From UBA3478 sp049596955 (GTDB taxonomy: Bacteria; Bacteroidota; Bacteroidia; Flavobacteriales; Flavobacteriaceae), in contig JBMYMD010000011.1 in the NCBI GenBank assembly GCA_049596955.1, positions 7,188 to 71,187 on the forward strand: a stretch of 64,000 bases of DNA, written 5' to 3'. Both the position numbers and the translations under genes were made by a program. The notes below the pieces were generated by a model. That model made no database searches and was not told the DNA's origin. It worked only from the letters and a program-made list of their open reading frames with translations. Shown here in pieces: positions 8,047-16,308 of the stretch. Numbering within the stretch: position 1 is the stretch's first letter; each line of letters opens with the position of its first letter.

Positions 8047-8925
8047 CTATGAATCTTTAAATAAGGTAGCCATTACTAATACATGTGGAAAAGTCACTCC
8101 TGCTAAGAAGTACACCAGGTAAGATTTATAATTTACCACATCAATATTAAATACGAATACCAATAGCACAAAAGCACTCAAGGCCATAGCCCAATACAAG
8201 GAACCATTTTTTACATATTTAAACAGCGATCTTTTAGATAAATCATTGTACATAGTATGTAATTGATGGATGATAGAAGGTACACTGTGCCAAATCACAA
8301 AATAGATGGCAAATGACCAAAGTAAAGTGGCCGTATAAAATATGAGTGAGAGAAAGGATAATACCAGAAGTTCAAAAAGTATATTGATTCGGAGTTCTTT
8401 AGTGTACAACCCAAAATACAGAAAGCTAAGTAACATGAGACCAGTATTGATGAGTAAACTCAATTCTAGGGTTTGATATGAAATTACATAACCAACGATG
8501 TCTGAAATAACCGCCAAAGATTCTGCCGCATTAAAAAAGAAGAGTAATAAAAATACCTCCAAACCATATATTACGAAAACAAATAGTCTTACAATACCTT
8601 TTCGATCAAATAACAAACTAAAATGTTGTTCACCAAAGTGGAATCCACTTATCAACACAAAAAAGAAAAGCGCCCAATTTTGGAATTGATAAAAAATTAA
8701 CAAAATCACAAAAACACTAAGTATATAGATGGCAAGGCTCTGTACCCCTGACATTCTTAACACCCCTTTTTTGTTTAAGACTGAAATAATTTGTAAGTCA
8801 TTGGCTCCGTGTATTAAACCAATACTCAATATTAAAATCAAGGCAAAAATATCCTCGTAATAATCCGCAGAAAGATTGGAAATCCACAGCCCGACAAGGC
8901 TTAGTATGAAATAGGAAATTTTCAA
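8047..8925 (-). CDS. blh: Beta-carotene 15,15'-dioxygenase, Brp/Blh family
   Basis: A 292-residue polytopic membrane enzyme that cleaves beta-carotene into two retinal molecules, the chromophore of proteorhodopsin. The conserved iron-binding histidines are seen as GLIHGANDL (His39), GFHFGEQHF (His96, His101), WHSVPSIIH and a C-terminal FPHV. The divergent placement next to the proteorhodopsin gene supports the assignment. The likely start is a TTG at 8925: a stop codon lies upstream in frame and no early ATG exists. No carotenoid synthesis genes (crt) are in the window, so beta-carotene must be made from genes elsewhere. Confidence 0.92.
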   Translation of the reverse strand: MKISYFILSLVGLWISNLSADYYEDIFALILILSIGLIHGANDLQIISVLNKKGVLRMSGVQSLAIYILSVFVILLIFYQFQNWALFFFVLISGFHFGEQHFSLLFDRKGIVRLFVFVIYGLEVFLLLFFFNAAESLAVISDIVGYVISYQTLELSLLINTGLMLLSFLYFGLYTKELRINILFELLVLSFLSLIFYTATLLWSFAIYFVIWHSVPSIIHQLHTMYNDLSKRSLFKYVKNGSLYWAMALSAFVLLVFVFNIDVVNYKSYLVYFLAGVTFPHVLVMATLFKDS

Positions 8926-8987
8926 ATTCTTAATTAATTATATCAAATTTTAATTTTTTTTAAAAATTTATTGTTAAAATTAAGATA

Positions 8988-9012
8988 TTGTGTTCAATTA
9001 ATTATATATTTG
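8988..9012 (+). promoter_or_regulatory. Candidate proteorhodopsin promoter
   Basis: In the 112-base AT-rich gap between blh and the rhodopsin gene, TATATTTG at 9005-9012 is a perfect -7 box ending 25 bases before the ATG. A TTG at 8988-8990 is upstream, but the 14-base spacer is shorter than usual, so the -33 element is doubtful. No perfect -7 box is seen for blh on the other strand; TAAAATTTG (8944-8952) has one extra base. Confidence 0.5.
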
Positions 9013-9037
9013 GTTAAACAAAAATTAACTATACTAC

Positions 9038-9772
9038 ATGAAAGCACTACTTCTTAACATGCCATTGTTGGCAGACGTTTCGAAAATTGCAACTGACGAT
9101 TATGTTGGTTTCACTTTTTTTGTAGGTTGTATGGCCATGATGGCCGCATCAGCCTTTTTCTTTTTATCAATGAATAGTTTCGACTCTAAGTGGAGAACTT
9201 CTATTCTGGTATCTGGTTTGATTACATTTATCGCTGCTGTACACTACTGGTACATGAGAGATTATTGGGCATCAAACGGAGAATCACCAACATTCTTTAG
9301 ATATGTTGACTGGGTATTAACTGTACCTTTAATGTGTGTAGAATTTTATTTAATCCTCAAAGTAGCAGGAGCTCAGAGATCTATGATGTGGAGACTCATC
9401 TTATTATCTGTGATCATGCTTGTTACAGGTTACTGGGGAGAAGCTGTTGCTAGAGACCAAGCATGGTTCTGGGGATTAGTTTCAGGAATTGCTTACTTCG
9501 TAATTGTTTATGACATTTGGTTTGGTAAAGCAAAAGCACTTGCTGTTCAGGCAGGAGGAGCTACACTTCAAGCACACAAAACACTATGTTGGTTCGTACT
9601 AGTAGGATGGGCTATTTATCCAATCGGATATATGGCAGGTACTCCTGGATGGTATGAAGGAATATTCGGTGGATTAGCGATGGATGTTATCTACAACATC
9701 GGTGATGCAGTGAACAAAATTGGATTTGGTCTAGTAGTTTACGGCGCTGCTGTAGCTGCAAGAGAGTCATAA
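9038..9772 (+). CDS. Proteorhodopsin, green-tuned light-driven proton pump
   Basis: A 244-residue seven-helix retinal protein of the inner membrane. The DTE pump motif is intact: Asp91 (Schiff-base counterion and proton acceptor), Thr95 and Glu102 (proton donor). His69 pairs with the counterion, and Lys227 binds retinal. The spectral tuning position (105 in the reference protein) is Met99, the usual Bacteroidota residue associated with green absorption. These residues argue for outward proton pumping, not the sodium (NDQ) or chloride (NTQ) types. It is divergent from blh and is followed by a strong terminator, so it is monocistronic. Light regulation cannot be read from the sequence. Confidence 0.98.
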   Translation: MKALLLNMPLLADVSKIATDDYVGFTFFVGCMAMMAASAFFFLSMNSFDSKWRTSILVSGLITFIAAVHYWYMRDYWASNGESPTFFRYVDWVLTVPLMCVEFYLILKVAGAQRSMMWRLILLSVIMLVTGYWGEAVARDQAWFWGLVSGIAYFVIVYDIWFGKAKALAVQAGGATLQAHKTLCWFVLVGWAIYPIGYMAGTPGWYEGIFGGLAMDVIYNIGDAVNKIGFGLVVYGAAVAARES

Positions 9773-9793
9773 TCCGCATTGATGCAAACGCAT

Positions 9794-9823
9794 AAAAGGC
9801 CGTGATTTTCACGGCCTTTTTTT
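9794..9823. terminator. Bidirectional intrinsic terminator between proteorhodopsin and argS
   Basis: A perfect 12-bp inverted repeat (9794-9805 with 9809-9820, core GGCCGTGA) with a 3-base loop, a T run on the right and an A run on the left. It can end transcription of the rightward rhodopsin gene and the leftward argS gene. Confidence 0.9.
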
Positions 9824-9834
9824 ATACGCTTTTT

Positions 9835-11616
9835 TTACATTCGTTGAGGAACCCGAATTCCCAACAAAGCCATCGCATTTTCAATTACCTGAGCCGTATT
9901 GTGGGCCAAAATTAAACGAAATACTTTTTTGTGCTCATCTTCTTCTCCCAGTATAGATAACTGCTGATAAAATGAATTAAAAGTCTTCACCAATTGATAC
10001 GTATAATTAGCAACGAGCGCAGGCGAATATTGATTAGCGGCCAGCGCTATCGTTTCAGGAAACTGATTTAGATTTTTAATCAATTCCTTTTCGATTCCCT
10101 CAAATGAAATAGACGAATCAATTTGAACTCCTTGAAGATCATATGTATTCTTTCTTAATATCGATTGAATTCTCGCATAGGTATACTGAATAAATGGTCC
10201 TGTATTTCCTTGAAAATCCACAGATTCTTGTGGATCAAATAGAATGCGCTTCCTAGGATCAACTTTTAAAATATGATACTTTAAGGCTCCCAATCCTATA
10301 ACATCGAATAAATCATCTTTTTGGGCATCTGTAAAATCTTCTATTTTGCCCAACTCTTCTGATATGTTCTTTGCTGTGTTGTGCATGTCTTGCATCAAAT
10401 CATCCGCATCAACCACAGTTCCTTCCCTACTCTTCATCTTTCCAGAAGGTAAATCTACCATTCCATAACTGAGGTGATATAAATCTTTAGACCAGTCGTA
10501 GCCTAGTTTATTCAAAATCAAAAACAACACCTTAAAATGATAATCTTGTTCATTACCAACGGTGTAAACCATCCCTGTAATGTCTTGATAATCTTTAACG
10601 CGTTGAATTGCAGTTCCAATATCTTGAGTCATATATACCGCAGTACCGTCTGAACGAAGCACAATTTTTTCATCTAAGCCATCAGGAGTAAGATCAATCC
10701 ATACACTTCCATCTTCTTTTTTGTAGAAAATATCCTTATCTAAACCTTCTTGAACAACCTCTTTTCCTAACAAATACGTGTCGCTCTCGTAATAGAGTTG
10801 ATCAAAATCTACTCCAAGTCTCTTATAGGTTTGAGAAAAACCACTGTACACCCAAGAATTCATCTTTTCCCAAAGGGCTACAGTTTGTGAATCAGAAGCC
10901 TCCCATTGCAGAAGCATCTTCTGAGCTTCTTTAAAAATAGGCGCTTCTTTTGAAGCTTCTTCAGCCGTGTACCCTTGAGATTGTAACTCACTCTGTTGTT
11001 CGCGATATTTTTTATCGAACAGAACGTAGTACTTACCAACTAAATGATCACCTTTCTCGCCACTGCTCTCTGGCGTTTCTCCATTACCAAATTCGCGCCA
11101 AGCCACCATTGACTTACAAATATGAATACCTCTATCATTGATGATTTGAGTTTTGTAAACCTTGGCTCCTGAGGCTTTCAAAATTTCTGCAACGGCGTAA
11201 CCTAAAAGATTATTTCTTATGTGACCAAGATGAAGAGGTTTATTCGTATTAGGCGACGAATACTCGACCATAACAACTTTTCCATTGTTTTGATGTCTAC
11301 CAAAGTCTTTCGTTTGGTGAATATTTTGTAATAAATCCTTAAAATAAGAATCGCTTAGACTCAAGTTTAAAAATCCTTTTACAACATTGAAATCCTGAAC
11401 CTCAGCTGTGTGGTCACAGACATAAGTCCCAATCTTCGTAGCTAACTCCTGAGGGTTAGACTTTAATTGCCTCAATAAAGGAAATACGACAAGGGTATAA
11501 TCTCCCTCAAATTCTTTACGTGTAGGTTGAATTTCAAATTCATCGATCTCGTGATCAAATAATGCGATTATAGCCTGTTTGAATGATTTGCTTAGTATTT
11601 CTTTGGTATCCTGCAT
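9835..11616 (-). CDS. argS: Arginyl-tRNA synthetase
   Basis: A 593-residue class I aminoacyl-tRNA synthetase that charges tRNA-Arg. The HIGH-type motif is HLGH at 129-132 within SPNTNKPLHLGHIRNN. The second signature is GKMKSREGT, a variant of KMSKS. An N-terminal Arg-tRNA synthetase additional domain (about 1-90) and a C-terminal DALR anticodon-binding domain are evident from length and order. It shares a terminator with the convergent proteorhodopsin gene and has a divergent promoter with the small gene at 11673. Confidence 0.97.
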   Translation of the reverse strand: MQDTKEILSKSFKQAIIALFDHEIDEFEIQPTRKEFEGDYTLVVFPLLRQLKSNPQELATKIGTYVCDHTAEVQDFNVVKGFLNLSLSDSYFKDLLQNIHQTKDFGRHQNNGKVVMVEYSSPNTNKPLHLGHIRNNLLGYAVAEILKASGAKVYKTQIINDRGIHICKSMVAWREFGNGETPESSGEKGDHLVGKYYVLFDKKYREQQSELQSQGYTAEEASKEAPIFKEAQKMLLQWEASDSQTVALWEKMNSWVYSGFSQTYKRLGVDFDQLYYESDTYLLGKEVVQEGLDKDIFYKKEDGSVWIDLTPDGLDEKIVLRSDGTAVYMTQDIGTAIQRVKDYQDITGMVYTVGNEQDYHFKVLFLILNKLGYDWSKDLYHLSYGMVDLPSGKMKSREGTVVDADDLMQDMHNTAKNISEELGKIEDFTDAQKDDLFDVIGLGALKYHILKVDPRKRILFDPQESVDFQGNTGPFIQYTYARIQSILRKNTYDLQGVQIDSSISFEGIEKELIKNLNQFPETIALAANQYSPALVANYTYQLVKTFNSFYQQLSILGEEDEHKKVFRLILAHNTAQVIENAMALLGIRVPQRM

Positions 11617-11621
11617 AATTC

Positions 11622-11653
11622 TTGACTCGATGCTGCAAAACTAATTATTTTTG
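11622..11653 (+). promoter_or_regulatory. Promoter TTG-N21-TATTTTTG for the gene at 11673
   Basis: A -33 TTG at 11622-11624 and a perfect -7 box at 11646-11653 are 21 bases apart, inside the accepted range. The GTG at 11673 is 19 bases after the box. This excludes a start at the TTG of 11622, which would fall in the promoter itself. Confidence 0.65.
11636..11643 (-). promoter_or_regulatory. -7 box (TAGTTTTG) for argS
   Basis: Read on the minus strand this is a perfect TAnnTTTG, 19 bases before the argS ATG. It interleaves with the rightward promoter at 11622-11653, so the two divergent genes share one compact promoter region. No -33 TTG is seen at normal spacing. Confidence 0.45.
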
Positions 11654-11672
11654 TAAGGAATTTGATTGTTCA

Positions 11673-12086
11673 GTGCTAGTAAATACTTCATATAACGATA
11701 AAAAAATCAATCAAGAAATCGATACTCTTGTAGGAGCACCTTTTGGCTTTTTTGAACGAATCAAAATGGGTGGTGTAGGCAGTCCTCAAATGAGAATTCG
11801 AACGGCCTCAAAAGAAATTCTTTCCTTACTCAACAAAAACACCAATAGAGATATTGCCAATATTGAATTAAGACCAAAGGGAATTATTGTAAGATTTCAT
11901 TCAAGACTCGAGAATTACGCTTTAGTGATTCCTTATTTTAAACTTAACCTTTTCAAAGGAGAAAAAGACAGTAGCGCTGTGTTCTGTGATCAGCACAAAA
12001 TTACATTTGAAATATACAATAAGGAAGTCTCCAACTTTATAAAGAGACTACTGAGCGAAAAGGCGAAACAGACCTCCTCGATTTAA
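11673..12086 (+). CDS. Conserved-looking hypothetical protein, 137 residues
   Basis: I do not recognise this protein. It starts at a GTG placed just after a good promoter, has no signal peptide or membrane segment, and reads as a compact mixed alpha/beta protein with a basic middle (IKMGGVGSPQMRIR) and a positively charged C-terminal helix (NFIKRLLSEKAK). It sits alone between the divergent argS and convergent citrate synthase genes, overlapping the latter by four bases. A small cytoplasmic protein is likely; no function can be assigned. Confidence 0.6.
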   Translation: MLVNTSYNDKKINQEIDTLVGAPFGFFERIKMGGVGSPQMRIRTASKEILSLLNKNTNRDIANIELRPKGIIVRFHSRLENYALVIPYFKLNLFKGEKDSSAVFCDQHKITFEIYNKEVSNFIKRLLSEKAKQTSSI

Positions 12087-13366
12087 CGCTCCGCTAAAGG
12101 TTTAAATTCTCTATGGGTTGGTCCAACATAGATTTGTCGAGGTCGACCAATAGGTTGCTTTTGCAAACGCATTTCTCTCCATTGTCCTATCCATCCAGGA
12201 AGTCTTCCTAAGGCAAACATCACCGTAAACATCTCTACCGGTATCCCAATAGCCTTGTAAATTACTCCTGAATAAAAATCTACATTCGGATATAATTTAC
12301 GATCTACAAAATAGGAATCCTTGAGTGCTTCCTCCTCTAATCCTTTTGCAATATCTAAAACAGGATCACTTACCCCTAAATCATTTAAAACCTCATCAGC
12401 AGCTTTTTTAATAATACGTGCTCTAGGATCAAAATTCTTATACACTCTATGCCCAAAACCCATAAGACGGAATGGGTCGTTTTTATCTTTTGCCTTTTGC
12501 ATGAATTTCTTGGTGTCTCCACCATCTTCCATAATCGCATCAAGCATTTCTAAAACAGCTTGATTTGCTCCACCGTGTAATCTACCCCATAGGGCAGAAA
12601 TTCCTGCAGAAATTGATGCAAATAAACCAGCGTGTGATGATCCAACTATACGCACAGTTGACGTTGAGCAATTTTGTTCGTGATCGGCATGCAAAATTAA
12701 AAGTTGGTTGAGCGCATTGACAATTACTGGATTTTGCTCATATTTTTCACCTTCTTTTTTAAAGAACATTTGACATAAATTCTCAACATAATCTAAATCA
12801 GAATCAGACTCTGTCAAAACTTCGTCTTCACTATTTCGAAAAACCCAGGCAGTCAACACCGGAAACTTAGCCATTATTTTTACGATGGCTTTATACATTT
12901 CTTCATCTGACTCTACATCTACTGTTTTAGGATTAAATGAAATTAATGCACTAGTCAAAGACGCCAAAACCCCCATAGGATGTGCTGACTTTGGAAATCC
13001 ATCCAAAATTCGCACCATATTATAGTTCACATAGGATTGTTTTTTGATGTCGTCAAAAAACTTATTGTATTGGGCTTCATTCGGTAATTCACCAAAAATG
13101 AGCAGATAAGCAACTTCTAAAAAATTAGCGCGATTGGTTAAATCTTCAATGGCATAACCCGCATAACGCAAAATACCTTTTTCGCCATCGAGGTAAGTTA
13201 TTGAGCTTTCACAAGACCCAGTATTCTTAAAACCAGGGTCAAGAGTTATTGCCCCTGTACTGGCTCTCAGAGTTTTGATATCAATACCTATTTCATTCTC
13301 TGTTCCTTTAACTAAAGGAAGTTCATAAGATTCATCATTTAAAATAAGCGTTGCTTTATCGGACAT
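12083..13366 (-). CDS. gltA: Citrate synthase
   Basis: A 427-residue citrate synthase that condenses acetyl-CoA and oxaloacetate at the entry to the TCA cycle. Active-site histidines are visible in HADHEQN (His229), RLHGGAN (His264) and GHRVYK (His306), with the catalytic Asp in the later NVDFYSG. The length and the N-terminal beta-rich domain fit the type II, Gram-negative hexameric class. It is preceded by a TATATTTG box on its strand and lies upstream of no same-strand partner, so it is probably monocistronic. Confidence 0.97.
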   Translation of the reverse strand: MSDKATLILNDESYELPLVKGTENEIGIDIKTLRASTGAITLDPGFKNTGSCESSITYLDGEKGILRYAGYAIEDLTNRANFLEVAYLLIFGELPNEAQYNKFFDDIKKQSYVNYNMVRILDGFPKSAHPMGVLASLTSALISFNPKTVDVESDEEMYKAIVKIMAKFPVLTAWVFRNSEDEVLTESDSDLDYVENLCQMFFKKEGEKYEQNPVIVNALNQLLILHADHEQNCSTSTVRIVGSSHAGLFASISAGISALWGRLHGGANQAVLEMLDAIMEDGGDTKKFMQKAKDKNDPFRLMGFGHRVYKNFDPRARIIKKAADEVLNDLGVSDPVLDIAKGLEEEALKDSYFVDRKLYPNVDFYSGVIYKAIGIPVEMFTVMFALGRLPGWIGQWREMRLQKQPIGRPRQIYVGPTHREFKPLAER

Positions 13367-13386
13367 AGGTTTTGTTTTTTGGACTA

Positions 13387-13394
13387 CAAATATA
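13387..13394 (-). promoter_or_regulatory. -7 box (TATATTTG) for citrate synthase
   Basis: A perfect minus-strand TAnnTTTG lies 20 bases before the gltA ATG in the 54-base gap to the glycogen synthase gene. No -33 TTG is seen at normal spacing. Confidence 0.5.
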
Positions 13395-13420
13395 AGACAT
13401 AAGCTATGATTTTCTAAAGC

Positions 13421-14959
13421 CTATGAGAGATGATAAAGCCGTTTATAATACAAGTTGAGGTTTTTTTTCCACGTAAAACGCTTTGCTTTTGCACGTTTAG
13501 AAATTTGCTTCCAAAACTCCGGCTCATTGGTGAAGATTTCAATAGCATGATCAAGCTCTTTAACCATATTTTTGAGCTTTTGTTTTAAGGTGTTTCCTGA
13601 AAAACAAAAGCCGGTTTCAAGATGCTCAACCGTATCTACAAGACCCCCAGTGTGATGAACTAAACAAGGATGTCCGTTTCGCATGGCCAACATTTGGCTA
13701 ATACCACAGGGTTCAAATAGGCTTGGCATAAAATATAGATCTGACTCCAGATATATGCTATCTATAACGTCTTCAGATTGTCCATTGATAAAAATAAAAT
13801 TCTTATGCTTATAGCTAAAGCCTCTGAACAATTCTTCATACTCAGGTGCTCCCGTACCTAAAAGAATCATCACCCCATCAATCTTTTTTAACTTTTGTAG
13901 AATCAGCTCAAAAGTCTCAGGAGATTTTAAGAAAAAATAGAATTTCTGTTCGGTCAATCTGGCAACACTCGACATTACAAATCGAGGTTTATTACTTATC
14001 AATTCAAACACTTTTTCACCAGTATGTGCTAAAAAGTCAGCCTTATACTTTTTCGATTCTTCTTGAAGCCAAGGAAAAATAGCTTTGATAATATTGGTAT
14101 AGAGAACACCCTTTTTTGCTCTTCGAATATTGGCGTAATTACAGCCATTGAGAATACCGTGAAGTCGTCCTTCTTTGTCCGCTTTTTTCAAGTCCAGTTC
14201 TAAGCCCTCACCACCTATAAATATAGGTGGAGTACTTGCCTTGACAACATCCTCTTTATACGATGGTGATACCGTGTGCACAGCATCAGAGAGCCGTATA
14301 CCTATAGCCATAAGATTGATACAATCCTCATATCTGTCATCCTTTAACACATTTTCATCATAATTTAAATGAGGAAACCAATGCTCCAAAGAAGCATAGT
14401 TGTCTCTAAAAGGACGTATGCCTTGGATTGCCAAATTATGAATGGTATACACAAAGCGAATGGATTGCAATTTTTGATAAGCCTCGTCAAATTCTCTCAA
14501 AATAAGCATAGCACTCGTATGCCAATCGTGAAGGTGAACGACATCTAGAGACCCAAAAACACCATCTAGGATTCCTTTAGCCACAGCAGCGCAAAAAATG
14601 AAATATTTGATAGCGTCGTTGTAAAAAGGCTGTTCAACGTCATTGTGATAAATATGTGCAATATTACCTGCAGTGATTTCTGGATGATGAATCACATAAT
14701 GACTCAAATTCGAAAACTTTTTCTTAGGCGGTACTTGATAAAGTGCAGTCTTGTAATCTACACCTCTCAACTCCACCACAATTTCAGTTAAAAAGCGTCC
14801 GTTTTGATGAAGTCTTGAATACGAAGGAGTAACGACAAAGGCCTTATCACCTCTTTCTGAAATAAGTCTGGGGACATCGCGAACAACATCACCCATACCC
14901 CCGGCCTTGCAATTTAGAATGCCATCGTTTTCAGCGGAAACAAATAAAACCGTATTCAT
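13421..14959 (-). CDS. glgA: Glycogen/starch synthase family glycosyltransferase (GT5)
   Basis: A 512-residue GT-B glycosyltransferase of the glycogen/starch synthase family, expected to extend alpha-1,4-glucan from ADP- or UDP-glucose. The N-terminal KAGGMGDV is the family's KTGGLGDV-like nucleotide-sugar loop. The C-terminal half has the Arg and Lys of RLTEQK and the acceptor-site Glu in FEPCGISQ, followed by HTGGLVDTV. It is somewhat longer than the usual 470-490 residues and diverged around the ARLTEQK region. No glgB, glgC or glgP is nearby; it follows enolase by 11 bases on the same strand. An alternative is a related glucosyltransferase with a different acceptor. Confidence 0.8.
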   Translation of the reverse strand: MNTVLFVSAENDGILNCKAGGMGDVVRDVPRLISERGDKAFVVTPSYSRLHQNGRFLTEIVVELRGVDYKTALYQVPPKKKFSNLSHYVIHHPEITAGNIAHIYHNDVEQPFYNDAIKYFIFCAAVAKGILDGVFGSLDVVHLHDWHTSAMLILREFDEAYQKLQSIRFVYTIHNLAIQGIRPFRDNYASLEHWFPHLNYDENVLKDDRYEDCINLMAIGIRLSDAVHTVSPSYKEDVVKASTPPIFIGGEGLELDLKKADKEGRLHGILNGCNYANIRRAKKGVLYTNIIKAIFPWLQEESKKYKADFLAHTGEKVFELISNKPRFVMSSVARLTEQKFYFFLKSPETFELILQKLKKIDGVMILLGTGAPEYEELFRGFSYKHKNFIFINGQSEDVIDSIYLESDLYFMPSLFEPCGISQMLAMRNGHPCLVHHTGGLVDTVEHLETGFCFSGNTLKQKLKNMVKELDHAIEIFTNEPEFWKQISKRAKAKRFTWKKNLNLYYKRLYHLS

Positions 14960-14970
14960 CTGAATCGACT

Positions 14971-16263
14971 TTATCTATTGACTTTAAAAGCGTTTTCTTG
15001 TGGATAATATCCAGTTGTTCCCAATTCTTCTTCAATTCGAAGTAATTGGTTGTACTTCGCCATACGATCTGATCTTGATGCAGAACCCGTTTTGATTTGA
15101 CCTGTATTGAGTCCAACCGCTAAATCTGCAATCGTATTGTCTTCGGTTTCTCCTGAACGGTGAGACATTACAGAGGTATATCCTGCATTTTTAGCCATAT
15201 TGACTGCAGCAATAGTTTCAGTCAAGGTTCCGATTTGATTTACTTTGATAAGGATAGAGTTTGCCGTTTGTTCTGAAATACCTCTAGATAAGCGTTCTAC
15301 GTTGGTTACAAACAAATCGTCCCCAACCAATTGAACTCGATCTCCTACCTTTTCAGTAAGTAGTTTCCATCCGTCCCAGTCATTTTCATCCATGCCATCT
15401 TCAACACTAATAATCGGATATTTATCACACAGTTCAGCCAAATATGAAGCCTGCTCTTCAGAAGTTCTTACAGCCCCTTTATCACCTTCAAATTTGGTGT
15501 AATCGTATTTACCATCTACATAAAATTCAGCAGCAGCACAGTCCAATGCAATCATTATTTCATCACCCATTTTATAACCAGCATTAGACACTGCTAACGC
15601 AATAGTATCTAAGGCATCTTCTGTACCGTCCAAGGTAGGAGCAAATCCTCCCTCGTCACCAACTGCCGTTGACAAGTCTCTATCTTTTAAAACTTTTTTA
15701 AGGTGGTGAAAAATCTCAGTTCCCATTTGCATAGCCTGAGAAAAATTCTCAGCCTTCACGGGCATGATCATAAATTCTTGAAAAGCAATAGGGGCATCAG
15801 AGTGCGAACCTCCGTTGATAATATTCATCATAGGAACCGGCAGTGTATTAGCACTCACACCACCTACATATCGGTACAATGGCATTTCTAATTCTTCAGC
15901 CGCCGCCTTAGCCGCTGCCAGAGAAACACCTAAAATGGCGTTTGCTCCAAGTTTAGATTTATTGGGAGTTCCGTCTAAGTCAATCATAATTTGATCGATT
16001 AGATTCTGTTCAAATACTGAAATTCCAACAAGTTCTTCTGCAATAATTCCATTTACATTTTCAACAGCTTGTTGCACTCCTTTACCCATAAAAGCGCTAC
16101 CGCCATCTCTCAACTCTACCGCTTCGTGCTCTCCGGTTGAAGCCCCAGAAGGAACAGCTGCTCGACCCAAGAAACCATTTTCTGTAATAACGTCTACTTC
16201 AACTGTAGGGTTTCCTCTTGAATCTAAAATTTGTCTTGCATGAATGTTTAAAATAATACTCAT
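14971..16263 (-). CDS. eno: Enolase
   Basis: A 430-residue phosphopyruvate hydratase that interconverts 2-phosphoglycerate and phosphoenolpyruvate in glycolysis. Signatures include NPTVEVDVITENG, the SGASTGEHEA loop, the metal-binding DCAAAEF and SVEDGMDE regions, the GDDLFVTN stretch and the C-terminal SHRSGETED motif. Length is standard. It lies between carA upstream and the GT5 gene downstream on the same strand, with short gaps that allow cotranscription. Confidence 0.98.
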   Translation of the reverse strand: MSIILNIHARQILDSRGNPTVEVDVITENGFLGRAAVPSGASTGEHEAVELRDGGSAFMGKGVQQAVENVNGIIAEELVGISVFEQNLIDQIMIDLDGTPNKSKLGANAILGVSLAAAKAAAEELEMPLYRYVGGVSANTLPVPMMNIINGGSHSDAPIAFQEFMIMPVKAENFSQAMQMGTEIFHHLKKVLKDRDLSTAVGDEGGFAPTLDGTEDALDTIALAVSNAGYKMGDEIMIALDCAAAEFYVDGKYDYTKFEGDKGAVRTSEEQASYLAELCDKYPIISVEDGMDENDWDGWKLLTEKVGDRVQLVGDDLFVTNVERLSRGISEQTANSILIKVNQIGTLTETIAAVNMAKNAGYTSVMSHRSGETEDNTIADLAVGLNTGQIKTGSASRSDRMAKYNQLLRIEEELGTTGYYPQENAFKVNR

Positions 16264-16308
16264 TGGTTATGATTTAATTGTGTTTCGGCGCGAAATTAAG
16301 GAATACTT

